The notes under the pieces are model-generated. The model saw only the letters and a program-made list of their open reading frames with translations, had not been told where the DNA came from and made no database searches. 64,000 bases of DNA, from the NCBI RefSeq assembly GCF_022919155.1, contig NZ_CP095045.1, positions 1,426,001 through 1,490,000 of the forward strand. Reading direction: 5' to 3'. A program made the translations under genes and the position numbers. Of the stretch, positions 1-10,259 are shown one piece after another; position 1 is the stretch's first letter; each line of letters starts with the position of its first letter. This DNA comes from Leucobacter allii. Its GTDB lineage: Bacteria; Actinomycetota; Actinomycetes; Actinomycetales; Microbacteriaceae.

Positions 1-700
1 GGCGGAGGTTCGCGTCGTCGAAATTCACGAGGCGGTTCGCGGTCGCACGCGTCTCGCGGGCGCGGCGCAGCTCGTCCCAGGCCTGCTTCGCCTGGGTCGC
101 CCCCATCGTTCCGAGCATGTCGCTGATGGCCTCGCCGTCGCGGATGAGCACCTTGTTCTGTCCGCGGATCTCACGGCTCTTGGCATCGATCCCGAGTCGG
201 CCCGCGGCGCCGACGAGCGCCATGGCGACCTCGCTCGTCGGGCAGCCGAGCTCGAGGCCCGCGGAGCGACCCGGGGCGGTGAGGCCGCCGCGCGCGAGGA
301 ACGCGCCGCGCCAGATCGCGGCGAGCTCCGCCTGCGCCCCCGTCGTGAGACGGTTCGGCAGGCCGCGGATCTGACGCCGCCGCTGGTCGAGGAGGCCGAG
401 CTGCCGGGCGAGGGTCTCTCCGTCGATCACGCGGACGAGGAACTGCGGCGCGCCGGGCCGCGTGCTCGAGGGCGGGAGCTGCTTCGCGTCGGACCGCACG
501 CCGTAGAGCTCCGCGAGGTCCTTGCGGACCCGCTGCACGATCTGCGGGGTGTGGAGCTCGGCCTCGAGGGCGATCCGCCCCGAGATGGTGTGCAGGCCTC
601 CCGCGAGTCGGAGGATCGTCGCGACCTCGGCGATCCGCTCTCCGGTGCGCTGCACCGGGAACCGGACGAGCTCGCTCTTCACCTCGGGGGTTGACAGCAC
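1..700 (-). CDS. whiA: WhiA sporulation/cell-division regulator, N-terminal part (runs off the left edge)
   Basis: The visible 233 codons begin with GTG (698-700), preceded by an AAAGGAG ribosome-binding site about 8 bases upstream. The protein opens VLSTPEVKSELVRFP and continues with ATILRLAGGLHT and FLARGGLTAPG, typical of the N-terminal homing-endonuclease-like half of WhiA. The C-terminal DNA-binding helix-turn-helix lies beyond base 1; the family is usually about 325 residues. WhiA controls sporulation septation in Streptomyces and is kept in non-sporulating actinobacteria, where it acts in cell division. It follows rapZ by 63 bases on the same strand, the usual order; the YvcK gene often found between them is absent here. 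Confidence 0.93.
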   Translation of the reverse strand, partial: MLSTPEVKSELVRFPVQRTGERIAEVATILRLAGGLHTISGRIALEAELHTPQIVQRVRKDLAELYGVRSDAKQLPPSSTRPGAPQFLVRVIDGETLARQLGLLDQRRRQIRGLPNRLTTGAQAELAAIWRGAFLARGGLTAPGRSAGLELGCPTSEVAMALVGAAGRLGIDAKSREIRGQNKVLIRDGEAISDMLGTMGATQAKQAWDELRRARETRATANRLVNFDDANLR

Positions 701-763
701 GAATGGGCTCCTTTCGGAAGTGGGGATGGCGAATGGCGGCGGGCGACGGTGCGCTGGGGCGGA

Positions 764-1642
764 CTACTCGCGACCGAGGTCGCGGTGGCGCAGGCTCACG
801 CTGACGCCCGGCAGTCCGGCGAGTCGGTCGGCCAGCTCTCGGGCCGAGGCCACCGAGCGATGTTTGCCGCCGGTGCATCCTACCGCGAGCGACGCGTGGC
901 GCTTGTTCTCCCGCTGGAATCCGGCGAGCACCGGAGCGAGCGCCGCGACGTAGTGATCGAGGAACTCGGCCGCCCCGTCGCGGCTGAGCACGTACTCCTT
1001 CACCTCGGGATCGACCCCCGTCAGCGGGCGGAGCTCCGGGATCCAGAAGGGGTTCGGGAGGAACCGCATGTCGACCATGAGATCGACATCGGTGGGGGCG
1101 CCGTACTTGAAGCCGAAGCTCAGCACGGACAACTGCAGGCCGGGCGTGTTGTCGTCGGAGAAGAGGTCGCGGGTCGCCGTCGAGAGATCGTGCACGTTGT
1201 AGCGCGAGGTGTCGATGACGACGTCGCTCGAGGCGCGCAGCTCCTGCAGGCGCTCGCGCTCGAGGCGGATCCCCTCGAGCAGGCTCCCCGCCTCCCCCTG
1301 CAGCGGGTGCGGGCGGCGCACGGACTCGTAGCGGCGCACGAGGATCTCGTCGGTGGCGTCGAGGAACACGACGCGCACGGTGGCCCCAGCCCGCAGCTCC
1401 TCGACGGTGTCCTGGATGTCGGCGAAGAGATCCCGACCCCGCACGTCGACGACCGCGACGATGCGCGGCAGCGCGCCGCCGGAGCGGTCTGCCATGTCCG
1501 CGAGGGTCTTCAGCATCGTCAACGGGAGGTTGTCGACGACGTACCAGCCGAGATCCTCGAGGGTGTTGGCGACGGTGCTCCGCCCCGCACCGGACATGCC
1601 GGTGACGATGAGGATCTCCTGCCCCGCTGCGGCCTCGTTCAT
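764..1642 (-). CDS. rapZ: RapZ/YvcJ family nucleotide-binding protein
   Basis: A 292-residue P-loop protein with Walker A GMSGAGRS at residues 15-22, the conserved VVDNLPLTML segment just after, and the C-terminal domain with CTGGKHRSV and SLRHRDLGRE that is diagnostic of the family. In E. coli RapZ guides RNase E cleavage of the GlmZ small RNA; in Gram-positives (YvcJ) it binds and hydrolyses GTP/ATP and its role is less clear. The start ATG overlaps the uvrC stop (ATGA, 4 bases), so translation is probably coupled. Length is normal and no key motif is missing. Linkage uvrC-rapZ-whiA is characteristic of Gram-positives. Confidence 0.95.
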   Translation of the reverse strand: MNEAAAGQEILIVTGMSGAGRSTVANTLEDLGWYVVDNLPLTMLKTLADMADRSGGALPRIVAVVDVRGRDLFADIQDTVEELRAGATVRVVFLDATDEILVRRYESVRRPHPLQGEAGSLLEGIRLERERLQELRASSDVVIDTSRYNVHDLSTATRDLFSDDNTPGLQLSVLSFGFKYGAPTDVDLMVDMRFLPNPFWIPELRPLTGVDPEVKEYVLSRDGAAEFLDHYVAALAPVLAGFQRENKRHASLAVGCTGGKHRSVASARELADRLAGLPGVSVSLRHRDLGRE

Positions 1643-3570
1643 GCCGGATCCTCCTCACTCGTCGACGCGTGCTGCGCTGCCCCAAGTTTAGCCGCAGCGG
1701 CGGGCGCCGAGTCCCCGAGGTGGTCCATGACCTGCTCGGCGAGCTTCGGCCCGAGTCCCGGTGCCGCGGACAGCTCGGCGTGGGACGCCGCGCGCAGCCG
1801 GGCCACCGAGCCGAAGTGCTTGAGCAGCGCCTGGACCCGCTTCGGGCCGAGGCCGGGGATCTCGGAGAGGCGGCTCGCGATGGCGGTGCTGCGGCGCTGC
1901 CGCTGGAAGGTGATGGCGAAGCGGTGCGCCTCGTCCCTGATGCGCTGCACGAGGAAGAGCGCCTCGCTCGTGCGCGGCAGGATCACCGGGTACGGATCGT
2001 CCGGCAGCCAGATCTCCTCGAGGCGCTTCGCGATCCCGCAGAGCGCGACGTCGTCGATGCCCGCCTCCGCGAGGGCCCGCGCCGCCGCGCGCACCTGGGG
2101 CTCGCCGCCGTCGACCACGAGCAGCTGCGGGCGGTCGCGGTAGACGCCGGAGGGCGGCTCCCCGGCCTCCCGCGCCGCGTTGAGCTGCGCCGCGCGGCGC
2201 GAGACGACCTGGTGGATCGAATCGGTGTCGTCGCTCGTCTCCTCGATGCGGTACTTGCGGTACGCGCCCTTCGCCGGCAGACCGTCCTCGAAGACGACGA
2301 GGGAGGCGACGACCCCGGTGCCCTGCAGATGCGAGACGTCGATGCACTCGATGCGCAACGGGGCCTCCGCCATGCCGAGGGCCTGCTGCAGCTCCGCGAG
2401 GGCGTCGGTGCGGGCCGTGAGGTCGGCGGCGCGCTTGAGCTTGTGGCGGACGAGGTGCTCGCCCGCGTTGAGGACGGCGCGATCCATGAGCTGCACCTTC
2501 TCGCCCCGTTCGGGCACGCGGACGCGGACGCGGCCGCGGCGCGGCCGGCGCGCGCTCAGCGCCTCCTCGAGCGCCCCGGCGTTCTCGGGCAGCAGCGGCA
2601 CCAGGATCTCCGGCGGCGGTTCGCGCTCCCCCTCGTAGGCGGACTGGACGACCTGCTCGAGCAGCGTGCCGGGCGAATCGTCGAGCTCGACGTCGACGAT
2701 CCAGCTCCGCTCGCCGCGGATCCTGCCGCCGCGGATGATGAACTGGTGCGCGGCCGCGGCCAGCTCGTCGGCGCGCAGACCGAAGACGTCGAGGTTCACG
2801 TCGAGGCCGAGCACCACGGCGTTCTTCTCCATGACGTGCTCGACGGCCTGCACCTGATCCCGCAGGCGCGCCGCGTCCTCGTAGCGCTGCTCGGCGGCGG
2901 CGTCGCGCATCGCACGCTGCAGGCTCCTGAGGTGCCCGGTGTCGCCGCCGCCGAGGAAGGCGACGAGCTCCTGGACCCTGGCGCGATGCTCCTCGACCGT
3001 GATGAGGCGCGAGCACGGGCCGTGGCACCGTCCGATCTGCCCGGCGAGGCACGGTTTTCCGCTGCGCATGGCGCGCTGGTAGTCCGCCTCGTTGCAGGTG
3101 CGGATCGGGAAGGCGCGCTGCAGCAGCGCCGTGGTTTCGCGGAGCGCCCACACCTTCGGGTACGGGCCGAAGTAGCGCGCGCCCCGGATCCGCTCGTTGC
3201 GGGTGATGATGAGGCGCGGGGCCTCGTCGCGCAGCGTGACGGCGAGGTAGGGGTAGGTCTTGTCGTCCTTGAACTGGACGTTGAACGGCGGTTTGAACTC
3301 CGTGATCCAGGTGTGCTCGAGCACGAGCGACTCGGTGTCGGTCGCCACGACGGTCCAGTCGAGTTTCGCGGCGAGGGCGAGCATGCGCCGCGTGCGCGGC
3401 ATGAGCGAGTGCAGCGGCTGGAAGTAGTTCGCGAGCCGCGCGCGCAGGTTCTTCGCCTTGCCGATGTACAGCACGCGACCGTGCCGGTCGCTGAAGCGGT
3501 AGACTCCGGGGCTCGTCGGGATCTCGCCCTGGGCGGGGCGGAACTCGGAGCGCCGGTCGATCTCCTGCAT
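1639..3570 (-). CDS. uvrC: Excinuclease ABC subunit C
   Basis: The 643-residue protein makes both incisions in nucleotide excision repair. It has an N-terminal GIY-YIG nuclease domain (GVY at 22-24, YIG at 35-37), four cysteines at 159, 174, 182 and 186 matching the proposed iron-sulfur ligands, a UVR helical motif that contacts UvrB (about 210-245), an RNase H-like second nuclease domain (ECIDVSHLQGTGVVAS region) and two C-terminal helix-hairpin-helix motifs (IPGLGPKRVQ, APGLGPKLAEQ). The ATG overlaps the uvrA stop by one base (TGATG) and its own stop overlaps rapZ, so uvrA-uvrC-rapZ form a coupled unit. Confidence 0.97.
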   Translation of the reverse strand: MQEIDRRSEFRPAQGEIPTSPGVYRFSDRHGRVLYIGKAKNLRARLANYFQPLHSLMPRTRRMLALAAKLDWTVVATDTESLVLEHTWITEFKPPFNVQFKDDKTYPYLAVTLRDEAPRLIITRNERIRGARYFGPYPKVWALRETTALLQRAFPIRTCNEADYQRAMRSGKPCLAGQIGRCHGPCSRLITVEEHRARVQELVAFLGGGDTGHLRSLQRAMRDAAAEQRYEDAARLRDQVQAVEHVMEKNAVVLGLDVNLDVFGLRADELAAAAHQFIIRGGRIRGERSWIVDVELDDSPGTLLEQVVQSAYEGEREPPPEILVPLLPENAGALEEALSARRPRRGRVRVRVPERGEKVQLMDRAVLNAGEHLVRHKLKRAADLTARTDALAELQQALGMAEAPLRIECIDVSHLQGTGVVASLVVFEDGLPAKGAYRKYRIEETSDDTDSIHQVVSRRAAQLNAAREAGEPPSGVYRDRPQLLVVDGGEPQVRAAARALAEAGIDDVALCGIAKRLEEIWLPDDPYPVILPRTSEALFLVQRIRDEAHRFAITFQRQRRSTAIASRLSEIPGLGPKRVQALLKHFGSVARLRAASHAELSAAPGLGPKLAEQVMDHLGDSAPAAAAKLGAAQHASTSEEDPA

Positions 3571-6509
3571 CAGGCCGTGGCCCGCTCCCGGGCCCGCACC
3601 GCCCGCGCCGACTTCGCCTCGCGGCCCTCGAGCACCTCGGCGAGGAATCGCCCGGTGTGGCTCTCCTCCACGCGCGCGAGCTGCTCGGGCGTGCCCTCGG
3701 CGATGATGGTGCCGCCGCCGGAGCCGCCCTCGGGGCCGAGATCGATCACCCAGTCGGCGCTGCGGATCACGTCGAGGTTGTGCTCGATCGTGATGACCGT
3801 GTTGCCCTTGTCGACGAGGCCGTTCAGCACGAGCAGGAGCTTGCGGACGTCCTCGAAGTGGAGGCCGGTCGTCGGCTCGTCGAGCACGTAGATGCTGCGC
3901 CCGTTGGAGCGCTTCTGCAGCTCCGTGGCGAGCTTGACGCGCTGCGCCTCGCCGCCGGAGAGCGTCGTCGCGCTCTGCCCGAGCCTGACGTAGCCGAGCC
4001 CGACGTCGACGAGGGTCTTCATGTAGCGGTGGATGGAGGAGATGGGGGCGAAGAACTCCTCGGCCTCGGAGATGGGCATCTCGAGGACCTCGGAGATGTT
4101 CTTGCCCTTGTAGCGCACCTGCAGGGTCTCGCGGTTGTAGCGCGAGCCGCCGCAGACCTCGCAGGCGACGTAGACGTCGGGGAGGAAGTTCATCTCGATC
4201 TTCAGGGTGCCGTCGCCCGAGCACGCCTCGCAGCGCCCGCCCTTGACGTTGAAGCTGAAGCGCCCGGGCAGGTAGCCGCGGGTCTTCGCCTCGGGCGTCT
4301 CGGCGAAGAGGGTGCGGATCTTGTCGAAGACGCCCGTGTAGGTCGCGGGGTTCGACCGCGGGGTGCGCCCGATGGGGGCCTGGTCGACGTGCACGACCTT
4401 GTCCAGGTGCTCGAGCCCGGTGACGCGCGTGTGCTTGCCGGGCACGAGACGCGCGCCGTTGAGCTGATTGGCGAGGACGCGGTAGAGGATGTCGTTCACG
4501 AGCGTCGACTTGCCCGAACCCGAGACGCCGGTGACGGCCGTCATGATCCCGAGGGGGAAGGTCGCGTCGACGTTCCGCAGGTTGTTCGAGCGCGCGCCCA
4601 TGACCCGCAGCTCGCGCCCCCGTTCGCGCCGTCGCCGGCGCTTCGGCGTCTCGATGGAGCGCCGGCCCGCGAGGTAGTCGCCCGTGATCGAGTCGCGGTT
4701 GGCCAGCAGTTCGCGGTACTCCCCCGAGTGCACCACGGTGCCGCCCTCGACGCCGGCGCCCGGGCCGATGTCGACGATCCAGTCGGCCGCCTCGATGGTC
4801 TCCTCGTCGTGCTCGACGACGATGAGGGTGTTGCCGAGATCCCGCAGCTTGATGAGGGTCTCGATGAGCCGCCGGTTGTCGCGCTGATGGAGGCCGATGC
4901 TCGGCTCGTCGAGGACGTAGAGGACGCCGGTGAGGCCCGAGCCGATCTGCGTGGCGAGCCGGATGCGCTGCGCCTCGCCGCCCGAGAGCGTGCCCGCGGC
5001 GCGCGCGAGGGTGAGATAGCCGAGCCCCACCTCGATGAGGAAGTCGAAGCGCAGGCGGATCTCGCGCAGCACCTGCGCGGCGATCCTGGCCTCGCGCTCG
5101 GTGAGCACGACGTCGTCGAAGAAGCGCTTGGCGTCGGTGAGGCTGAACTCCCCCACCCCGGCGATCGACTGGCCGTCGACCGTGACCGCGAGCACCTCGG
5201 GCTTGAGCCGCTGCCCCTTGCAGGCGTGGCAGGGCACCTCGCGGAGGAACTCGGACCAGCGATCGCGCTTCGCGTCGGATTCCGCTTCGGCGTACTGGCG
5301 CTCGATGAAGGGGATGACGCCCTCGAAACCGGAGGTGTACTTGACCTCGCGCCCGAAGCGGTTCTTCCAGCGCACGCTGACCTTGAAGTCGTTCCCGTAG
5401 AGCACGGCCTGCGTGACGGCCTCGTCGAGCTGCTCCCACGGCGTCTGCAGCGAGAAGTCGAGATCCGCGGAGAGGCCGACGAGCAGCTTCTCGTAGTACT
5501 GGTAGAGGCTCTTGCCCTGGCTGGTCCAGGGGACGATGACCCCCTCCGCGATCGAGAGCTCGGGGTCGCCGAGCACGAGGTCCTCGTCGACGGACATGCT
5601 CGTGCCGAGGCCGGAGCAGACCGGGCAGGCGCCGAAGGGCGCGTTGAAGGAGAAGGTGCGCGGCTCGATCTCGGTGAGCTGCACGGGGTGCTGGTTCGGG
5701 CAGGAGAGGTGCTCGGAGAACAGCTGCGTGCGGTCCTCGGCGCCCGGCTCGCGGTCGACGAAGTCGATGGCCGCGAGGCCGTTCGCGAGGCGGAGCGCGG
5801 TCTCCAGGGAGTCGGTGAGCCTGCCGAGGATGTCGGGGCCCGCGACGAGGCGGTCCACGACGACGGAGATGTCGTGCTTCACCTGCTTCTTGAGCTTGGG
5901 CGGATCCGAGAGCTGGACGAGCTCGCCGTCGACGAGCGCGCGCGAGTAGCCGCTCGCCGCGAGCTCCTGGAAGAGATCGACGAACTCCCCCTTCTTCTTG
6001 CTGACCACGGGGGCGAGCACCTGGTAGCGGGTGCGCTCGGGCAGCTCCATCAGCTGGTCGGCGATCTGCTGCACCGTCTGCGCCGCGATCCGCTCGCCGC
6101 ACACGGCGCAGTGCGGGATGCCGACGCGGGCCCAGAGCAGTCGCATGTAGTCGTAGATCTCGGTGATCGTGCCGACGGTGGAGCGCGGATTGCGGTTCGT
6201 CGACTTCTGGTCGATGGAGACCGCGGGGCTCAGTCCCTCGATGAAGTCGACGTCGGGCCGGTCGACCTGGCCGAGGAACTGGCGGGCGTAGGCGCTCAGG
6301 GATTCGACGTAGCGCCGCTGTCCCTCCGCGAAGATGGTGTCGAAGGCGAGGCTCGACTTGCCGCTTCCGGACAGGCCGGTGAACACGACCATCGCGTCGC
6401 GCGGGATCGCGAGGTCGACGTCGTGGAGATTGTGGACGCGGGCGCCCTGGACGCTGATCTGGGCGTGCGCCGAGGAGGACCGGATCGGTGAGGGGCTCTG
6501 CGAAGTCAC
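3570..6509 (-). CDS. uvrA: Excinuclease ABC subunit A
   Basis: DNA damage sensor of nucleotide excision repair: a dimeric ATPase that loads UvrB. It has two ABC modules, with Walker A GLSGSGKS at residues 45-52 and GVSGSGKST in the second half, two LSGGEAQR signature motifs, and zinc-finger cysteine pairs (CAVC, CPVC, CEAC, CEVC). I chose the GTG at 6507-6509 (979 residues) rather than upstream starts because a TACAAT -10 element ends seven bases before it, which fits a leaderless transcript, and because homologues begin close to [16 protein letters not shown]. Starts further upstream would lie before the predicted transcription start. A LexA-like site overlaps the -35 region. Confidence 0.95.
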   Translation of the reverse strand: MTSQSPSPIRSSSAHAQISVQGARVHNLHDVDLAIPRDAMVVFTGLSGSGKSSLAFDTIFAEGQRRYVESLSAYARQFLGQVDRPDVDFIEGLSPAVSIDQKSTNRNPRSTVGTITEIYDYMRLLWARVGIPHCAVCGERIAAQTVQQIADQLMELPERTRYQVLAPVVSKKKGEFVDLFQELAASGYSRALVDGELVQLSDPPKLKKQVKHDISVVVDRLVAGPDILGRLTDSLETALRLANGLAAIDFVDREPGAEDRTQLFSEHLSCPNQHPVQLTEIEPRTFSFNAPFGACPVCSGLGTSMSVDEDLVLGDPELSIAEGVIVPWTSQGKSLYQYYEKLLVGLSADLDFSLQTPWEQLDEAVTQAVLYGNDFKVSVRWKNRFGREVKYTSGFEGVIPFIERQYAEAESDAKRDRWSEFLREVPCHACKGQRLKPEVLAVTVDGQSIAGVGEFSLTDAKRFFDDVVLTEREARIAAQVLREIRLRFDFLIEVGLGYLTLARAAGTLSGGEAQRIRLATQIGSGLTGVLYVLDEPSIGLHQRDNRRLIETLIKLRDLGNTLIVVEHDEETIEAADWIVDIGPGAGVEGGTVVHSGEYRELLANRDSITGDYLAGRRSIETPKRRRRRERGRELRVMGARSNNLRNVDATFPLGIMTAVTGVSGSGKSTLVNDILYRVLANQLNGARLVPGKHTRVTGLEHLDKVVHVDQAPIGRTPRSNPATYTGVFDKIRTLFAETPEAKTRGYLPGRFSFNVKGGRCEACSGDGTLKIEMNFLPDVYVACEVCGGSRYNRETLQVRYKGKNISEVLEMPISEAEEFFAPISSIHRYMKTLVDVGLGYVRLGQSATTLSGGEAQRVKLATELQKRSNGRSIYVLDEPTTGLHFEDVRKLLLVLNGLVDKGNTVITIEHNLDVIRSADWVIDLGPEGGSGGGTIIAEGTPEQLARVEESHTGRFLAEVLEGREAKSARAVRARERATA

Positions 6510-6515
6510 CGTCCC

Positions 6516-6556
6516 ATTGTACGGTGCGCCGGTCGGGAATTCGAACATATCTACGA
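6516..6556 (-). promoter_or_regulatory. uvrA promoter with candidate LexA (SOS) box
   Basis: Reading the minus strand, TACAAT (6521-6516) is a good -10 element placed for a leaderless start at the uvrA GTG. On the plus strand 6541-6556 reads TCGAACATATCTACGA, matching 10 of 12 fixed positions of the actinobacterial SOS box TCGAAC-N4-GTTCGA, with a perfect left half. It sits over the expected -35 region, where LexA would block transcription. uvrA is a known LexA target in many bacteria. The weak right half keeps confidence moderate. Confidence 0.45.
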
Positions 6557-6591
6557 GATCGCCCGGGCTGGGCATCGCGACGATTTGCGCG

Positions 6592-6597
6592 TATTAT
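6592..6597 (+). promoter_or_regulatory. -10 element of the RES toxin-antitoxin operon
   Basis: TATTAT lies in the short uvrA/antitoxin divergent region, about 28 bases before an ATG (6625) that has a GAAAGGGG ribosome-binding site. Transcription would begin near 6604, so in-frame starts at 6585 or 6600 are unlikely to be used. No convincing -35 was seen. Confidence 0.5.
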
Positions 6598-6624
6598 TGA
6601 TGCAAGCGAACGAAAGGGGTGGCG

Positions 6625-7262
6625 ATGTCCATCGCACAGGTCTCGGAGCTGCGAGCGGGCGCGGAGCCCCGGAGGGCGGCCGCGGAGCGCGCGAACGGGT
6701 GCTCGCCCTGGTCGACCGGATCGCCGACGACGAGCTCGACGCGGTCGCCGAGGCGCTCACGTCGGTGGTCGAGCGGCGACGCGCCGGGGCGCGGGCCTTC
6801 ACTCGGGCGGAGGCCGAGGGGCTCGCCGCGCTCGGAGTCCCCGCCTCGGCGCTCGACGGTCCGCCGCGCATCTCGGCTCGGCTCGGCTCGGCGCTCGCCG
6901 AGCGCGCGCTCGAGCGGGACGCGCTCGGCGCGGTGGAGGTGGCCGAGATCCTCGGGGTGTCCGCGGCCCGGGTCCGGCAGCGGGCCGCCGAGGGGTCGCT
7001 CATCGCCCGCCGCACGCGGGCCGGGTGGGTCTTCCCGGCGCTGCAGTTCCCCGAGCGGCGCGAGTTCCCGGGATGGGCGAGCGTGGCGCGGGCGTTCCCG
7101 CCGGGCACTCCCCTGCTGCTGGTCGAGCGCATCCTCACCCGCCCGAGCCCGCACCTCGTGATCGACGATGAGGAGCTCTCGCCGTTCGAGTGGCTCGAGC
7201 ACGGCGGGGATCCCGAGGCGGTCGCCGCCGTCGTCGACGCCGCGCTGCATCGCGTGCCGTGA
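6625..7262 (+). CDS. RES-family antitoxin with helix-turn-helix and toxin-binding tail (apparent frameshift near the start)
   Basis: The main frame encodes a MerR/excisionase-like helix-turn-helix (AVEVAEILGVSAARVRQRA), then a C-terminal segment ending SPFEWLEHGGDPEAV that resembles the toxin-binding end of Xre/MbcA/ParS antitoxins. It presumably neutralises the downstream RES protein and represses its own operon. The well-placed ribosome-binding site GAAAGGGG serves ATG 6625, but that frame (MSIAQVSELRAGAEP) differs from the main frame; joining them needs one extra base, most simply in the C run at 6667-6670. Alternatively translation starts at GTG 6699, which has no clear ribosome-binding site. 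The stop overlaps the toxin GTG (GTGA). Confidence 0.7.
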
Positions 7263-7954
7263 GCGAGACCCTCCCGCCGCCGGCGCCGGAGCGCTTCCCC
7301 GAGCTCGGCGACGACCCGTCCTGGGTGCGCACGGTGCCCGCGGGCGCGCTCCTCGCGCGCATCTTCCGGGCCGCCGGACCGTACCCGATGCAGTGGCACG
7401 AGTTCCGCGAGGTCGGGCCGCTCGACGGACGTTTCGACCCGCACCCCGAGCCGCTCGGGCCGCACCCCGGGAACGGGGTCCTCTACGGCGTGCTCGGTGA
7501 CGCGGTCGCCGTCGATCCGGGCGCCGCCGGATCCGTCGAGGTGCTGAGCGGCGCGTTCGCGGCGGCCGTGGTCGAGGTGTTCCAGGAGTACCGCATCATC
7601 CGCGTCTCCGAGGGGGTGCCGACGCTCGCCGGCTTCCGGCTCGACCGGCCGTTGCGGCTCCTCGATCTCAGCGACAGCGACTGGATCTCCGTGGCGGGGG
7701 GCAACGCCGCGATCTCCTCGGGCAGTCGTCGGGCGGCGCGCGCGTGGGCGCGCGCGATCGCCGGACGCTACCCGGATCTCGACGGCGTGCTCTCGGCGTC
7801 CTCCGTCATCCCGAGTGCTCGGATCGTCGCCCTGTGGGAGCCCGCGCGGGACGCCCTCCCCCGGTTGGCGGAGGTGCTGATCCGGCTCGATTCGCCGGAA
7901 CTCGGGGATGTGCTCGACGAGATCGCGCATCGCTACGGCTACGAGCTGCTGTAG
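7259..7954 (+). CDS. RES-domain toxin (NAD-degrading type)
   Basis: This 231-residue protein matches the RES family (MbcT-like), whose members deplete NAD+ and arrest or kill the cell unless bound by the cognate Xre-type antitoxin. Visible family features are the RIFRAAG segment (residues 34-40) with the conserved arginine, GRFDPHPEP, GVLYGVL (about 73-79), PLRLLDLSD, the arginine-rich helix SRRAARAWARAIAG and LSASS (179-183) followed by RIVALWEP. The GTG start overlaps the antitoxin stop by four bases, the usual antitoxin-first arrangement. NAD hydrolysis is inferred from the family. Its position between uvrA and uvrB is unusual for those repair genes. Confidence 0.82.
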   Translation: MSETLPPPAPERFPELGDDPSWVRTVPAGALLARIFRAAGPYPMQWHEFREVGPLDGRFDPHPEPLGPHPGNGVLYGVLGDAVAVDPGAAGSVEVLSGAFAAAVVEVFQEYRIIRVSEGVPTLAGFRLDRPLRLLDLSDSDWISVAGGNAAISSGSRRAARAWARAIAGRYPDLDGVLSASSVIPSARIVALWEPARDALPRLAEVLIRLDSPELGDVLDEIAHRYGYELL

Positions 7955-8113
7955 GCGGTCGCGGCCCGGAGGCGCCGGCTTCGCCGGGTGGCGGGACGGG
8001 GCGTGAGGCGCTCTCACGGCATGGGCACGGCATCGAACACGTGCGCGCAGGAATGCGGATGCTCGCGCGCTCGCAGGTTCAGGCGCTCGGCTGCTCGCGC
8101 CCGCCCGCTCGGC

Positions 8114-10204
8114 TCAGAGGTGGCCGGCGGCCTCCATGCTGCGCAGCTCCCGCTTGAGCTCGGAGACCTCGTCGCGCAGCCGCGCCGCGAGCTCGAACTT
8201 GAGCTCCTCGGCGGCGGCGAGCATCTGCTCCGTGAGGTCCGCGATCAGCTCCTCGAGCTTCGCCGAGCCCTCCTCCGCGATCGCGCCGGCGCGCGCCGCC
8301 GCCTTGCCCTTGGCGCGCTGCGGCGAGCCGCCCTTGCGCTGGGCGTGCGCCCCGGTGCGGGAGAGCACATCCTCCGTGTCGGCGGCCTCGCGGGCGAGCA
8401 TCTCGGTGATGTCGCCGATCTTCTTCCGCAGCGGCTGCGGGTCGATGCCGTGCTCCGCGTTGTAGGCGACCTGGATCTCGCGGCGCCGGTTCGTCTCGTC
8501 GATCGCCTCGCGCATCGAGCGGGTGACCGTGTCCGCGTACATGTGCACCTCGCCAGAGACGTTGCGCGCCGCGCGGCCGATCGTCTGGATGAGCGAGGTG
8601 CTGGAGCGGAGGAAGCCCTCCTTGTCGGCGTCGAGGATGGCGACGAGGGACACCTCGGGCAGATCGAGGCCCTCGCGGAGCAGGTTGATGCCGACGAGCA
8701 CGTCGTAGACGCCGGCTCGCAGCTCGGTGAGGAGCTCGACGCGGCGGAGGGTGTCCACATCGGAGTGCAGGTACCGCACGCGGATGCCGGCCTCCTCCAT
8801 GAACGTCGTCAGCTGCTCGGCCATCTTCTTCGTCAGCGTCGTCACGAGCACGCGCTCGTCGCGCTCGGCGCGCAGGCGCACCTCCTCGAGCAGGTCGTCG
8901 ATCTGCCCCTCGCTCGGCTTCACGACGATCTCGGGATCGACGAGGCCCGTCGGGCGGATGATCTGCTCGACGATGCCGTCGGCGCGCTCGAGCTCGTAGG
9001 CGCCGGGGGTCGCCGAGAGGTACACGGTCTGCCCGACGCGCTCCTTGAACTCCCCGAACTTCAACGGGCGGTTGTCGAGGGCGCTCGGCAGGCGGAAGCC
9101 GTGGTCCACGAGCGTGCGCTTGCGCGAGGCGTCGCCCTCGTACATGGCGCCGATCTGCGGCACGGTGACGTGCGACTCGTCGATGACGACGAGGAAGTCG
9201 TCCGGGAAGTAGTCGAGGAGGCAGTGCGGCGCCTCGCCGGGCTGCCGGCCGTCGATGTGCCTGGAGTAGTTCTCGATGCCGGAGCAGAATCCGATCTGCT
9301 CCATCATCTCGAGATCGAAGGTCGTGCGCATGCGCAGGCGCTGCTCCTCGACGAGCTTGTTCTGCCGCTTGAGCTCGTCGATGCGCGCGTCGAGCTCCGC
9401 GGCGATCGTGCCCATGGCGCGGTTCATCACCGTCCGGCTCGCGACGTAGTGCGAGCCGGGGAAGACCGACACGGTCTCGACCTGCTTGATGACCTCGCCG
9501 CTCACGGGGTGCAGGTAGTACAGCGCCTCGATCTCGTCCCCGAAGAACTCGATCCGGATGGCGAGCTCCTCGTACATCGGGATGATCTCGACCGTGTCGC
9601 CGCGCACGCGGAAGTTGCCGCGCACGAACTCGATGTCGTTGCGCTGGTACTGCATGTCGACGAAGCGGCGCAGCAGCACGTCCCGGTCGAGCTGATCGCC
9701 CACGACGAGCGGCACCATCGCCTCGTAGTACTCCTCGGGCTTGCCGAGGCCGTAGATGCAGGAGACGGTCGAGACGACCACCGTGTCGCGGCGGCTGAGC
9801 AGCGCGTTCGTCGTCGAGTGGCGCAGCCGCTCGACCTCGGCGTTGACCGAGGAGTCCTTCTCGATGAAGGTGTCGGTCTGCGGGACGTACGCCTCCGGCT
9901 GGTAGTAGTCGTAGTAGCTGACGAAGTACTCGACCGAATTGTGCGGCAGCAGCTGCCTGAACTCGCTCGCGAGCTGCGCTGCGAGGGTCTTGTTGTGCGC
10001 GAGGATGAGCGTCGGCCGCTGCACCGCCTCGATGAGCCACGCGGTCGTCGCGGACTTGCCGGTGCCGGTCGCGCCGAGCAGGACGACATCCGTCTCGCCG
10101 GCGTTGATGCGGGTCGCGAGTTCCTCGATCGCCTTCGGCTGGTCGCCGGAGGGTTCGTAGTCGGAGACCACCTCGAAGGGGCGGACGGAGCGTGTGGGTT
10201 CCAT
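8114..10204 (-). CDS. uvrB: Excinuclease ABC subunit B
   Basis: 696-residue helicase-like damage-verification subunit of nucleotide excision repair. Walker A GATGTGKS is at residues 44-51, the beta-hairpin that clamps one strand is visible as [12 protein letters not shown], the DExx motif is [12 protein letters not shown], and helicase motifs V/VI appear in LREGLDLPE and QTIGRAARN. The C-terminal UVR domain ([20 protein letters not shown]) contacts UvrC. The start is ATG at 10202-10204. No convincing LexA box was seen upstream. A YcaQ-type gene lies 55 bases upstream on the same strand. Confidence 0.97.
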   Translation of the reverse strand: MEPTRSVRPFEVVSDYEPSGDQPKAIEELATRINAGETDVVLLGATGTGKSATTAWLIEAVQRPTLILAHNKTLAAQLASEFRQLLPHNSVEYFVSYYDYYQPEAYVPQTDTFIEKDSSVNAEVERLRHSTTNALLSRRDTVVVSTVSCIYGLGKPEEYYEAMVPLVVGDQLDRDVLLRRFVDMQYQRNDIEFVRGNFRVRGDTVEIIPMYEELAIRIEFFGDEIEALYYLHPVSGEVIKQVETVSVFPGSHYVASRTVMNRAMGTIAAELDARIDELKRQNKLVEEQRLRMRTTFDLEMMEQIGFCSGIENYSRHIDGRQPGEAPHCLLDYFPDDFLVVIDESHVTVPQIGAMYEGDASRKRTLVDHGFRLPSALDNRPLKFGEFKERVGQTVYLSATPGAYELERADGIVEQIIRPTGLVDPEIVVKPSEGQIDDLLEEVRLRAERDERVLVTTLTKKMAEQLTTFMEEAGIRVRYLHSDVDTLRRVELLTELRAGVYDVLVGINLLREGLDLPEVSLVAILDADKEGFLRSSTSLIQTIGRAARNVSGEVHMYADTVTRSMREAIDETNRRREIQVAYNAEHGIDPQPLRKKIGDITEMLAREAADTEDVLSRTGAHAQRKGGSPQRAKGKAAARAGAIAEEGSAKLEELIADLTEQMLAAAEELKFELAARLRDEVSELKRELRSMEAAGHL

Positions 10205-10259
10205 GTCTCCGAGGGTACTCGGAGCCTCCGACATTCGCCTTCGAGCCGCGGGAGCGGGG

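Noticed and set aside
8032..8047. TCGAACACGTGCGCAG as an SOS box
   Set aside because: Only the left half matches and it lies between two convergent gene ends, where no promoter is expected.
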